A DNA stretch of 64,000 nt from Paenibacillus terricola. GTDB lineage: Bacteria; Bacillota; Bacilli; Paenibacillales; Paenibacillaceae. Made by a program: the position numbers and the translations under genes. Position 1 is the first letter of the stretch, and each line of letters begins with the position of its first letter. The notes beneath the pieces were generated by a model. That model saw only the letters and a program-made list of their open reading frames with translations. It was not told the origin of the DNA and did not search any database. Of the stretch, positions 44,809 through 54,086 are shown piece after piece. The DNA lies in the NCBI RefSeq assembly GCF_014779765.1, contig NZ_JACXZA010000004.1, forward strand, positions 496,001 to 560,000, written 5' to 3'.

Positions 44809-46665
44809 ATGGCATACTCAGAGGCGGCGTGGCTAGTCCCTCTCTTTCCGATGGCGGCGTTTCTCGTGCTCTTGTCCTTCGGACGCGGAATGAGAAGCTG
44901 GGCACCGATCATCGGGGCTATCGGCACGCTCTGCTCACTTGTCTTGTCAATTCTCGTGCTGCTCGAAGGGATTGAATATCAGGATCGGATCGATTGGATC
45001 AAAATGGGCGGCCTAACGCTCTCGCTCGGCTATGAAATTACGCATTTGACTTCGCTGATGCTCGTTATCGTATCGCTCGTTAGCTTCCTTGTGTGCGTTT
45101 ATTCGGCTGGCTATATGAAAAAGGATGAGCGAATTACCGTCTTCTACAGCTACATATCGCTGTTCGTTTTCTCCATGCTGGGCCTCGTTATCGCAGATAA
45201 CATCTTGCTGCTCTACATCTGTTGGGAGCTTGTCGGCGTCTGCTCCTTCTTGTTAGTCGGTTTCTGGTATCAGAAGCCGGAGGCGAAGGCGGCCGCCAAG
45301 AAAGCATTCATCGTCACTCGGATAGGCGATGCCGGGCTGCTGCTCGCCGTCATTCTGCTGTTCTGGTACATGCCGAACCATGCGCTTGACTTCGCAGGCA
45401 TTCAGAACGTATTCCTCGGTCAATCGGGTGTAGTCGACGATGGCATTGTCACCTTGATCGCACTTCTGATCTTTATAGGCGCGGTCGGCAAATCGGGTCA
45501 ATTCCCGCTGCATGTATGGCTTCCGGATGCGATGGAAGGTCCGACGCCGATCAGTGCGCTCATCCACGCAGCGACGATGGTCGCCGCAGGTGTATTCCTC
45601 ATCTGCCGAACGTTCGTCCTGTTCGAGGCTTCATCGATGGCTATGGATACGGTCGCTTATGTCGGTGCCTTCACCGCTTTGTTCGCCGCGACAATTGCGC
45701 TTGCCCAGCATGATGTGAAGCGGATACTCGCTTATTCGACCATTAGCCAGCTGGGCTACATGATGCTGGCGCTTGGCGTTGGCTCGATGTCGGGCGCGAT
45801 GTTCCACCTCATGACGCATGCGTTCTTCAAGGCGCTGCTGTTCCTCGCTGCTGGCAGCATCATTCACGCGACAGCGAAGCAGGACATTCGCGAGCTTGGC
45901 GGACTTGGCAAACCGATGCGAATTACCGCTATTCTGTTCGGTGTTGGAGCATTGGCCCTGTCGGGCGTTCCGCCGTTCTCCGGCTTCTGGTCGAAGGACG
46001 CGATTCTATCGGCAGCGCTTGATCATAACCCGTTCCTGTTTGGCGTCGGCATTGTTGGTGCGCTGCTAACGGCTCTGTATATGTCGCGGCTCTTCTTCCG
46101 CGTATTCGCCGGCAAGCCCGCATCAGCTGTTGATCATGCACATGAATCTCCGCTTGTAATGGTGCTCCCGATGGCGGTGCTCGCCGTATTGGCGGTTGGA
46201 GCGGGTTTCATCGATACGCCTTGGAATGAATGGTTCAGCGGCTGGCTTACCGGCGATGATGCCGCGGCAGAGAGCGCAAGTCCTGTCGTGATGATCATCA
46301 GCGCGGCCGTCTCGCTGCTCGGGATCTATATCGGTTGGCTCGCTTACGTCAAACGGACGATTCGTCCGGGCGCTGCAGCCGAGGCGATGCCGCGTGTGGC
46401 ACGCTGGGTGGAGCAGGGATATCGTATCGATGATCTGTATGCGGCAGCGATTGTCCGTCCATACCGGATGATCAGTCAAGGGATCCGATTATTTGACCGC
46501 TATGTAGTAGATGGGGTTGTAAGATTAACTGCCGCAGCCGCTGCAGGGCTTGGCCGTACAACTGCATCGCTGCAGAACGGGCAGGTGCAAACGTACGGAC
46601 TTGCCGCGGTTATCGGTCTTATCATCGTAGTTGTCGTATTCGCCGGAAGGAGGTTCTGGTCATGA
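44809..46665 (+). CDS. nuoL: NADH-quinone oxidoreductase subunit L
   Basis: This 618-residue antiporter-like proton-pumping subunit has the lateral-helix C-terminus. Core motifs include CWELVGVCSFLLVGFW, GKSGQFPLHVWLPDAMEGPTP (key residues GKSAQFPLHxWLPDAM class), and MTHAFFKALLFLAAG. It overlaps nuoM by four bases. Confidence 0.97.
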   Translation: MAYSEAAWLVPLFPMAAFLVLLSFGRGMRSWAPIIGAIGTLCSLVLSILVLLEGIEYQDRIDWIKMGGLTLSLGYEITHLTSLMLVIVSLVSFLVCVYSAGYMKKDERITVFYSYISLFVFSMLGLVIADNILLLYICWELVGVCSFLLVGFWYQKPEAKAAAKKAFIVTRIGDAGLLLAVILLFWYMPNHALDFAGIQNVFLGQSGVVDDGIVTLIALLIFIGAVGKSGQFPLHVWLPDAMEGPTPISALIHAATMVAAGVFLICRTFVLFEASSMAMDTVAYVGAFTALFAATIALAQHDVKRILAYSTISQLGYMMLALGVGSMSGAMFHLMTHAFFKALLFLAAGSIIHATAKQDIRELGGLGKPMRITAILFGVGALALSGVPPFSGFWSKDAILSAALDHNPFLFGVGIVGALLTALYMSRLFFRVFAGKPASAVDHAHESPLVMVLPMAVLAVLAVGAGFIDTPWNEWFSGWLTGDDAAAESASPVVMIISAAVSLLGIYIGWLAYVKRTIRPGAAAEAMPRVARWVEQGYRIDDLYAAAIVRPYRMISQGIRLFDRYVVDGVVRLTAAAAAGLGRTTASLQNGQVQTYGLAAVIGLIIVVVVFAGRRFWS

Positions 46666-48281
46666 CGATCGATTGGCCGATTCTTTCCTTTCTCGTGTTC
46701 TCGCCGCTAGTTGGCGCTGCTGTACTGCTCGCCATGCCTTCGCAGCGAATGCGGTTGCTGCGGTGGACCGCTATTATTGCAACGCTGCTGCCGCTCGCGC
46801 TCGCTATCGTGCTCTATATCGATTACGATCCGAGCAAGCCGGGCACGGCGTATGATGAGCAGGCAACGTGGATCAGCATTCCGCTGGATAAGACCGCAAT
46901 CGGGGGAGAAGCCACGTATGATCTGCATTTTGATTACTCGCTGAGCCTCGATGGTCTGTCGCTTCCGCTTGTGCTGTTAACGACGATTGTAGCGTCCATG
47001 GCGGCGCTTGCTTCGATCTCGATTCGTAAACGATGGAAGTCCTATTACTTCTGGCTGTTGGTGCTGGAATGCGGCATGCTTGGCGTTTTCCTTGCAAGGG
47101 ACTTATTGATGTTCTTTATTTTCTTCGAAATTACGCTCATTCCGATGCTTTTCTTAGTTGGCATATGGGGATTATTCGATCGGGAACGGGCTGCGATCCG
47201 GTTTCTGCTGTACAACGGATTGGGCTCGGCCATTATGCTCGTCGTCTTCGTCATCCTGGTTGTAACGGCAGGGTTCTCGTATGAGCAGACTGCGGCTGGT
47301 ATGGCGCATTTCGGGTACAGCGGCAGCTACGATGTCATTGCGGCGAATCTGTCCGATCCGCAGGCTTATGCGAACCAGTTCTCGCAGGCAGGCGAGAATC
47401 CGTTCTACCTGTCCGATACGATGCAGACGGTATTGTTCATCCTGCTGCTGATCGCCTTCGGCATCAAGCTGCCGATCGTTCCTTTCCACACGTGGATGCT
47501 TGATGTGCACAAGGAGGCGCCGGCGCCTGTCGTCATGATTCATTCGGGCATTTTGCTCAAAATGGGCGCTTACGGCCTCATCCGATTCGGCTTCTTCCTA
47601 TTCCCGGAACAAGCGGATAAGTGTTCGACGCTGCTTGCGATACTTGGCTTGATCAACCTGCTGTACGGTGCGGTTATCGCTTTCAGGCAGACGGAGCTGC
47701 GGCTTGTGCTCGCGTACTCGTCGCTCAGTCATATGGGCATCGTTCTGCTCGGTCTGTCTGCGCTTAACGAGATCGGCATGCAGGGCGCGGTATTCCAGCT
47801 AATCTCGCATGGTCTCATCTCAGCGCTGTTGTTCCTGCTTCTCGGTGCGTTCTATGAAAGAACTAGCACGACGAAGCTTGACGAGCTGGGCGGTCTGGCT
47901 CGAACAATGCCGTTCATGGCTGGCGCGCTGCTGGCCGCGGGGTTAGCCTCGCTAGGCTTGCCAGGCCTGTCTGGATTCGTTGGCGAGCTGCTGTCTCTTC
48001 TCGGAGTATTCGATTCGCATAGAGTGATCGCGTCTATTGCGGTAGTCGGCATTATTCTGACAGCCGTCTATGTGCTTCGCGCTGTGATGGGGGTTAGCTT
48101 CGGTACGATGCATCCGCGGTTCGAAAGCGTGAAGGATGCGCGGTTCATTGAAGCGCTGCCGATTGTCGTGCTGCTTGCGCTTGTCGTGCTGCTCGGCATC
48201 TATCCGGCATTCGTGACGGAGCAGCTTCATCACAGCTTCGATTCCATGCTGCAGCAATTGAACCTGAGGGTAGGGGGGTAA
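46662..48281 (+). CDS. nuoM: NADH-quinone oxidoreductase subunit M
   Basis: The 539-residue second antiporter-like subunit has FFIFFEITLIPMLFLVGIWG, KLPIVPFHTWMLDVHKEAP and SSLSHMGIVLLGL, typical of NuoM. About 14 membrane helices are predicted. It is three nt from nuoN, after an ATGA overlap with nuoL. Confidence 0.97.
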   Translation: MTIDWPILSFLVFSPLVGAAVLLAMPSQRMRLLRWTAIIATLLPLALAIVLYIDYDPSKPGTAYDEQATWISIPLDKTAIGGEATYDLHFDYSLSLDGLSLPLVLLTTIVASMAALASISIRKRWKSYYFWLLVLECGMLGVFLARDLLMFFIFFEITLIPMLFLVGIWGLFDRERAAIRFLLYNGLGSAIMLVVFVILVVTAGFSYEQTAAGMAHFGYSGSYDVIAANLSDPQAYANQFSQAGENPFYLSDTMQTVLFILLLIAFGIKLPIVPFHTWMLDVHKEAPAPVVMIHSGILLKMGAYGLIRFGFFLFPEQADKCSTLLAILGLINLLYGAVIAFRQTELRLVLAYSSLSHMGIVLLGLSALNEIGMQGAVFQLISHGLISALLFLLLGAFYERTSTTKLDELGGLARTMPFMAGALLAAGLASLGLPGLSGFVGELLSLLGVFDSHRVIASIAVVGIILTAVYVLRAVMGVSFGTMHPRFESVKDARFIEALPIVVLLALVVLLGIYPAFVTEQLHHSFDSMLQQLNLRVGG

Positions 48282-48284
48282 CGC

Positions 48285-49901
48285 ATGGCTTATGAACGAA
48301 CATTGCAGTCGATGACATGGGCCGATGCGGGACATATGGCCCCTGAGCTCATACTAATCGCCATGATGGCGCTGCTCATTATCGTGGACCTGGTGCTCCC
48401 GCGGCGGATCGACCGGTCAATCATAGGCTGGCTGTCGCTTGCATCGTTAATTGGCTCCTTCGTAAGCGTCGTCTGGCATATTCAGGACCAGGCGGATCAG
48501 TCGCAGGAAAGCATTGCGCTTGGTTTGCTGAATGATAACTACCGGATCGACGATTTCGGTGCGATGTTCAAGCTGCTGCTTCTGACGGCTGCCGCACTGA
48601 TCGCGTTGTGGAGTTTAGGGTCGATGAAGCGGGGAACCCGAGGTCAGTTGGATCATCAAGGCGAATATTATTACCTGCTGCTTCCGGCAACGGCCGGGGC
48701 GATGTTAATGACGTCGACAGGCGACCTCATTACGCTCTACACCGGATTAGAACTGCTCAGCATCTCGACCTATGTGCTTGTCGGGCTCCGAACGAAGAGG
48801 GACGTCGCACTGCAGGCCGCCTCTTCAGAAGAGAAAGTGTCAGCGAAGCCGGCGGAGGCGGCATTCAAGTATGTCGTAACGGGCGGGATCTCTTCGGCGT
48901 TCATCCTATTCGGAATGTCGTATCTTTATGGTCTGACCGGATCCACTCATGTAGGGGAAATCGGGAGTATGCTTACGCAGACCGTCGATTCGTTCCGTGG
49001 ACTTATTTATATGGCATTCTTCTTCATGATTGCGGGTTTCGGGATCAAAATCGCGGCAGCGCCGTTCCATGCTTGGGCACCGGATGTGTATGAAGGCGCG
49101 CCTACGCCGGTGAGTGCTTTCCTTGCCGTCATCTCGAAAGCAGCCGCAGCAGCAGCCTTGTTCCGGTTGTTCTATAACCTTGTCTTCCCGGAGAGTCTGT
49201 CGAACGGAAACACAATCGGACATGACTTGTTCCGGGCTGTGCTGGCAGTGGCTGCTTGCGCGATGCTCGTCGGTACGCTGAGCGCGCTGCGTCAGCATAA
49301 CATGAAGCGGCTGCTTGCGCTGTCGGGCGTTGCCAATGCCGGTTATTTGATCGTACCGATCGGCTTATCCTTCTACGGCGCTCACTCGAACAATGCGGCA
49401 GAGCTGTTCTTCTATGCTGCCGCCTATCTGTTCATGAACATCGGAGCGTTCGCTGTGTTATCAATTGTAGCCGGGGCGCGAGATTCGGAGTCGGATGACA
49501 GCGTTCAGCTCCGCACATTCGAAGGGTTGTACCATCGTGCGCCATGGACGGCGAGCGCAATGATTATATTCGTTCTGTCCTTAGCAGGACTGCCGATATC
49601 CGGCGGATTCTTCGGTAAGCTGTTCATTATGATGGGGGCTGCGAGCACGCATGCTTACTGGCTTGTTGCGATCATGGCGGGTTCGAGCGTGATCTCATAC
49701 TATGTGTACTTTGGTATCGTGCGCCAAATGTTCATGCGATCGTCAGGCGATGTATCGGTTCATGTGCCTGCTGCATCCGGTACGGTCGTCTGGCTATGCG
49801 CCGCGGCGACGCTTGTCCTCGGTGTCTATCCGAACGGGCTGTTGCATTGGTTCGAGCACGTTTTCTCGGTCGTCAATGACCTGCTTGTTCTGCGCCGCTA
49901 A
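48285..49901 (+). CDS. nuoN: NADH-quinone oxidoreductase subunit N
   Basis: This 538-residue third antiporter-like subunit is last in the operon. Motifs include YTGLELLSISTYVLVGLR, KIAAAPFHAWAPDVYEGAP and NIGAFAVLSIV. A terminator follows within 25 nt. No nuoE, nuoF or nuoG is present in the operon or elsewhere in the window. Confidence 0.97.
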   Translation: MAYERTLQSMTWADAGHMAPELILIAMMALLIIVDLVLPRRIDRSIIGWLSLASLIGSFVSVVWHIQDQADQSQESIALGLLNDNYRIDDFGAMFKLLLLTAAALIALWSLGSMKRGTRGQLDHQGEYYYLLLPATAGAMLMTSTGDLITLYTGLELLSISTYVLVGLRTKRDVALQAASSEEKVSAKPAEAAFKYVVTGGISSAFILFGMSYLYGLTGSTHVGEIGSMLTQTVDSFRGLIYMAFFFMIAGFGIKIAAAPFHAWAPDVYEGAPTPVSAFLAVISKAAAAAALFRLFYNLVFPESLSNGNTIGHDLFRAVLAVAACAMLVGTLSALRQHNMKRLLALSGVANAGYLIVPIGLSFYGAHSNNAAELFFYAAAYLFMNIGAFAVLSIVAGARDSESDDSVQLRTFEGLYHRAPWTASAMIIFVLSLAGLPISGGFFGKLFIMMGAASTHAYWLVAIMAGSSVISYYVYFGIVRQMFMRSSGDVSVHVPAASGTVVWLCAAATLVLGVYPNGLLHWFEHVFSVVNDLLVLRR

Positions 49902-49925
49902 GCGCTGCTATTATCGTTATCTCAG

Positions 49926-49975
49926 GAACGCCCGGCCTTCGAGCAGATCATCTGCTGCAAGGCTGGGCGTTCTTT
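49926..49975 (+). terminator. Rho-independent terminator of the nuo operon
   Basis: GAACGCCCGGCCTT pairs with AAGGCTGGGCGTTC (one G-T), around an inner GCAGAT/ATCTGC stem, then TTT. Confidence 0.85.
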
Positions 49976-50431
49976 GCGATATTTTAAGACTGAACGAGCG
50001 CTAGGCGGGCTGTTTGGATTAGAAGTTTCTCATATAAGCACAGCAATCGCCATATGGATTAGTAAGGCTGATAAAGCCATGCAGAAGGATAGAGGGGGAA
50101 TAGTCGTCCGGGTGCGACAGATAGAATCGCTGACAACGAGGCGCCCGGAAGTCGGAAAGACCGTAAACCGACTAACTTGGAGTAGTTCAAAAAGTCCGCT
50201 TTGATCACGAAGTAACACGAGGAGTATTCGCAGCATCAGGTGCTGACATCCGAACTTTTTGAACACGGACTAAATGCAGTCGAATGCGGCAGCGGGCGAA
50301 AATATTTCGCCGTCAGCAAGGAAAACGACCGTAATGGATCGAAACTATTGGGATGGATTCTGCGTTTCAATAAGCAGAGAAGCAGCAAGGATCGGGCTAC
50401 GACCGGGGACTTTGCACAAGGACGAGGTCAA
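49976..50431 (+). other. Structured 456-nt intergenic region before the S8 protease gene
   Basis: No gene is seen here, but several hairpins are: CCGGGTGC (50108) with GCGCCCGG (50141); AGTCGG (50150) with CCGACT (50168); an 11-bp inverted repeat GTTCAAAAAGT (50185) with ACTTTTTGAAC (50254) enclosing an AGCA/TGCT hairpin; and GGCGAAA with TTTCGCC (50295-50311). It could be a long regulatory 5' leader or contain a small dispersed repeat. I did not match it to a known riboswitch. Confidence 0.55.
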
Positions 50432-53371
50432 ATGAACAACTATATACGAAATCTCAATTGTCGATCACAACAAAATAGAGAAATAGAGCGTCACTATACG
50501 CTTCGCTGCGCTGCCTTGTTTATGTTGGCAGGACTGCTGTTGTGGGGTACAGCTGCGGATTCGTTCGCGTTGGACGGACAGTCTAGCGTATCCGCGTCAA
50601 TGGAACAGGCAGTCGATGGCATGGAGGCGCTAGATGCACGCGAAGCGGGATCAGCAGACGAGACGGAAGTCGAGAGTTGGCTGCTGAAGTGGCGAGATAC
50701 ACCGCCGGACGTCGTTCCAGCTGGAACGCGGATCATTAGTCGGCAGTCGGAGTTGGCGACGGATATCGTCGCCCCAGAGGGAGGCCGTGAGAACGTCGCG
50801 CAATGGCTGGCAGAGCTTCGTGCGAATGACAAAGTGGCGTATGTGCAGCCGAACGAGCGGGTGCACGTTTTATCATCGCCGCAGGCGCGTGTCGAGGCGA
50901 ATGACCCTTATCTATCGCGGCAAGCTTATCTCGATTTGATTGGCGCGAAGAAGGCGTGGAACACGGTACATGACCAGACGGATATTACGATCGCGCTGGT
51001 CGATACGGGGGTTGACTTTAACCATCCAGATCTAAAGAATAGTTTGCTCGGAGGCGTCAATCTGCTTGATCCTACTCAGCCGCCGCAGGATGATAATGGA
51101 CATGGGACGAACGTCGCCGGCGTACTTGCCGCTTCAGGCAATAATGGAGCTGGTATCGCAGGCATTCTATGGCGTTCCCGCATTATGCCGATCAAGGCGT
51201 TGGATGAGGATGGAGCAGGCGACGAGAGCAAACTTGGCGAAGGGATTATGTATGCGGTTCGCAAAGGGGCGACGATCGTCGTCCTGTCTGTAGGACTTTA
51301 CCGGTACTCGACCTATATGCGGGACATCGTGCAGTATGCAGAGAGCAAAGGCGTTCTGCTCGTTGCAGCTACTGGCAATGACGGGATGCAGCTGGGCAGC
51401 CGGGTTGCGGTGGAATATCCAGCCGCTTATCCGACGGTGCTCGCGGTCGGAGGCGTGAAGCCGAATGGGCAGCCGGAGCCGCGCTCTAATTCAGGCCCGG
51501 AGGTTGACATTGCGGCGCCTTGGAACGTGTTTACGACCGCATTGGGCGGTGGATACAAGGAGGAGGAAGGCACGTCGATGGCAGCTCCGCAGGCTGCCGC
51601 CGCCGCTGCACTCGTCCTGATGGTGCATCCGCATTTTAAGCCATACGAGGTAAGAGAAATGCTGCGCCAGACAGCGAAGGACATCGGCAATCCCGGAATC
51701 GACGAGGCAACGGGTTACGGTCTGCTGCAGATCGATAAGGCGGTTACCGCAGAGCTGAAGCCGGATGCTTATGAGCCGAACGATACGAGGGACCGTGCAG
51801 CGCAGTGGCCGCTGCAAACCCGCATCACGGCTCGGCTGACGGGAGGGCTTGACCAAGACTGGTATCGGATCGAGGCCCCTTATGATGGAGTGCTGACGAT
51901 TCAGCTGCAAGGATTGAATACGCCGGGAACGGCGATGCCGCCCGTGCGGATGATGTTATACTCGGGCAACCAAGCGGCTAATTCACAGGATGCGAAGCTT
52001 GGCAACACATCCGTCGAATGGCCGGTTAAAAAGGGGACGAACTGGATTAAGCTGCAGCTGTATGATCATTCGCGTAAGGATAAGCTGCCTTATCTGCTGA
52101 CCTCTGATTTTCATATGAATCCGGATGAGTACGAGAGCAATGACAAGTCGTATGCAGCTTCGACGCTGCAGCCGCGTTCGCAGATCATTACAGGGTCGTT
52201 CGATAAGCAGGGCGATCGAGACTGGTATGTAGTGAACTTCAAGCGGAGCGGAACGCTCAAGCTGCTGGTGCAGACGGATACGGTACGCATCGATCCAAGT
52301 CTGGCCGTGCAGCGAGAGGGGCAGAAACTCGTCTCATACGATGATAATGGGGATGGCGAGCAAGAACAGTCGCCGCTCATTACAGTGACGCCTGGCAAGT
52401 ATTATATACGGGTCTATAATGCTGCGGCCGCGGACGCGAGCCCAGTTACAGGGATCTATACGTTGGAGCTCGATATTGCAACCAAATATGATGACCCGAA
52501 TGAGCCGAATGATAAGTCGTATACCGCCACAGCAATGAGGCAGGGGACGGAGTATCTAGGCGTTGTCGACAGTGCATCCGATGAGGATTGGTTCCAACTG
52601 AGGCTGACGGACGAAAGTTATGCATCGCTCGATCTGAGCGGTATTCCGGCTGACCGGAAGATGACCATCACCGTGTATGATAAGCGTCAGAAGGTTGTCC
52701 AGACGATTCGCTCTGTCTCAGGTAGACAGCGTGTATATGCCGGAATGCCTTTGGAAGCAGGCCTATATTATTTCAAAATAACGGCGAATGCCGCTTTCAA
52801 TCAACAGTACTACCGGTTTACCATTCGAACGGAATCGCTGAAATCCGGTTACCGGGATATTGACGGGCACTGGGCGGAGGCTGCCATCACGGCTCTGTCC
52901 AAAGAAGGGATCGTATCTGGTTACGCCGATTACAAGTTTGAGCCCGACCGTGCAATCACGCGTGCTGAAGGTGCGGCGCTGCTCGTTCGCGCCTTCGAGC
53001 CCAAATCGACAGCCGCAAAGCTGAATTACAAGGACCTGACCACACGACACTGGGCATACGGCGTTATTGCTACCGCGGTTTCTGCTGGCTACATGACCGG
53101 ATATCCGGATCGAACGTTCGGACCGGATCGTCCGTTAACGCGTGCCGAAATGGCGGTTATGCTCGGGCACGCGGCAGGCGTACAGCCGACTTTCGTTAAG
53201 ACTGCGCCATTCTCAGACGTACCAATCGGCAACTGGGCGGCGTCGATGCTTGCTGCTTTAAGTGCCAAGGGTTGGATTGCAGGGTATTCAGATAATCGTT
53301 TCCTGCCCGGACAGTTTGCCAGCCGAGCTGATTTTACATCTATGTTATTCCGAATCCGTAACAGCATCTAA
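50432..53371 (+). CDS. Secreted S8 (subtilisin-like) serine protease with PPC repeats and three SLH domains
   Basis: This 979-residue exported protease has a signal peptide after a basic N-terminus (cleavage near SFALDG), an I9-like propeptide, and a peptidase S8 domain with the triad Asp191 (ALVDTGVDFNHPD), His224 (GHGTNVAGV) and Ser382 (GTSMAAPQ). Three pre-peptidase C-terminal (PPC) beta domains start near residues 446, 564 and 686 (each with an EPND/ESND start and a DWY/DWF strand). Three SLH modules from about 806, 864 and 925 anchor it to the cell wall. The ATG follows AAGGACGAGG; the longer frame into the structured leader is rejected. Confidence 0.93.
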   Translation: MNNYIRNLNCRSQQNREIERHYTLRCAALFMLAGLLLWGTAADSFALDGQSSVSASMEQAVDGMEALDAREAGSADETEVESWLLKWRDTPPDVVPAGTRIISRQSELATDIVAPEGGRENVAQWLAELRANDKVAYVQPNERVHVLSSPQARVEANDPYLSRQAYLDLIGAKKAWNTVHDQTDITIALVDTGVDFNHPDLKNSLLGGVNLLDPTQPPQDDNGHGTNVAGVLAASGNNGAGIAGILWRSRIMPIKALDEDGAGDESKLGEGIMYAVRKGATIVVLSVGLYRYSTYMRDIVQYAESKGVLLVAATGNDGMQLGSRVAVEYPAAYPTVLAVGGVKPNGQPEPRSNSGPEVDIAAPWNVFTTALGGGYKEEEGTSMAAPQAAAAAALVLMVHPHFKPYEVREMLRQTAKDIGNPGIDEATGYGLLQIDKAVTAELKPDAYEPNDTRDRAAQWPLQTRITARLTGGLDQDWYRIEAPYDGVLTIQLQGLNTPGTAMPPVRMMLYSGNQAANSQDAKLGNTSVEWPVKKGTNWIKLQLYDHSRKDKLPYLLTSDFHMNPDEYESNDKSYAASTLQPRSQIITGSFDKQGDRDWYVVNFKRSGTLKLLVQTDTVRIDPSLAVQREGQKLVSYDDNGDGEQEQSPLITVTPGKYYIRVYNAAAADASPVTGIYTLELDIATKYDDPNEPNDKSYTATAMRQGTEYLGVVDSASDEDWFQLRLTDESYASLDLSGIPADRKMTITVYDKRQKVVQTIRSVSGRQRVYAGMPLEAGLYYFKITANAAFNQQYYRFTIRTESLKSGYRDIDGHWAEAAITALSKEGIVSGYADYKFEPDRAITRAEGAALLVRAFEPKSTAAKLNYKDLTTRHWAYGVIATAVSAGYMTGYPDRTFGPDRPLTRAEMAVMLGHAAGVQPTFVKTAPFSDVPIGNWAASMLAALSAKGWIAGYSDNRFLPGQFASRADFTSMLFRIRNSI

Positions 53372-53392
53372 CGACTGAAGGGACATTTACCG

Positions 53393-53644
53393 ATGAATAT
53401 GGAAGACGTACAAATTACCTATGGCATGAATGGGCTCTTCTCCATTGTGGTCGTGCTGCTTTGCATTATTTTGTGCTGGGTCGTGCTTCAGGAACTAAAA
53501 CTAGAGTCCCTCATGCGTTACCCGAAAGGGCCGAAAGCACGTCTGCTGCTTGTTGTTCTAGCCGTCGTTCTCGGCCATTCGCTGGCTTCGTTCATCCTTG
53601 ATTACTACAGTTGGACGAGGATGCTCACCGCTTTTGTCGAATAA
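53393..53644 (+). CDS. DUF1146 family protein (YwzB)
   Basis: This 83-residue membrane protein has two helices (about residues 12-31 and 50-69) and matches DUF1146/YwzB, including WVVLQELKLE and a PKGPKARLL loop. B. subtilis ywzB lies between the atp operon and murA, the same context but for the insertions here. AAGGGAC precedes the ATG; it is 21 nt after the protease gene and may be read with it. The function is unknown. Confidence 0.85.
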   Translation: MNMEDVQITYGMNGLFSIVVVLLCIILCWVVLQELKLESLMRYPKGPKARLLLVVLAVVLGHSLASFILDYYSWTRMLTAFVE

Positions 53645-54086
53645 CAAAATCGATTCCTGTCAACAATGGGTAGTATATGACGGAACGAAAAACGCAAAGC
53701 GTCTCGAATGGTATGAAAACGGTTGTCAAAACGAGCCGTAATCAGCCGCTTCGGCGCTGCTGTTTCGAACGAAAAAAGCCGCGCAACAAAGGCAATTTTT
53801 ACATCTTGTTAAAGGCGCTCGAATGAAGGCGTTTTATGAAAATTACGCTTGTCGATTCGTGCAGCACAATGGTAAGATGAAGTTTGGAGCAAATGACTAT
53901 CGGTAGACAGAGTTGGAATATTATACAAATTTGATCGGCATGTTTTGAACGCTTGTCCCAAGGCGTGCATAGGGAAGCGGACTTGCCGTCATGAACGTCC
54001 TAATCGAAGTCCAATACGCAGCCACATACAGTGAATAGTCATAGCGGCAGAGAATAAAATTGCAGCGTGCGGAGGGAATTCATAAG
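53645..54086 (+). other. 442-nt gap between ywzB and murA, no gene supported
   Basis: B. subtilis has ywmA and ywmB here; I see no homologue. A 49-codon open frame at 53677-53826 lacks a ribosome site and recognisable features. A promoter candidate for murA lies in the second half. The remainder shows no strong hairpin. Confidence 0.5.
53849..53878 (+). promoter_or_regulatory. Sigma-A promoter candidate for murA
   Basis: TTGTCG and TAAGAT are 18 nt apart. The implied leader is about 200 nt. Confidence 0.45.

Noticed and set aside
53677-53826. 49-codon open frame in the ywzB-murA gap
   Set aside because: No ribosome site, no family features, and a basic composition that looks random.
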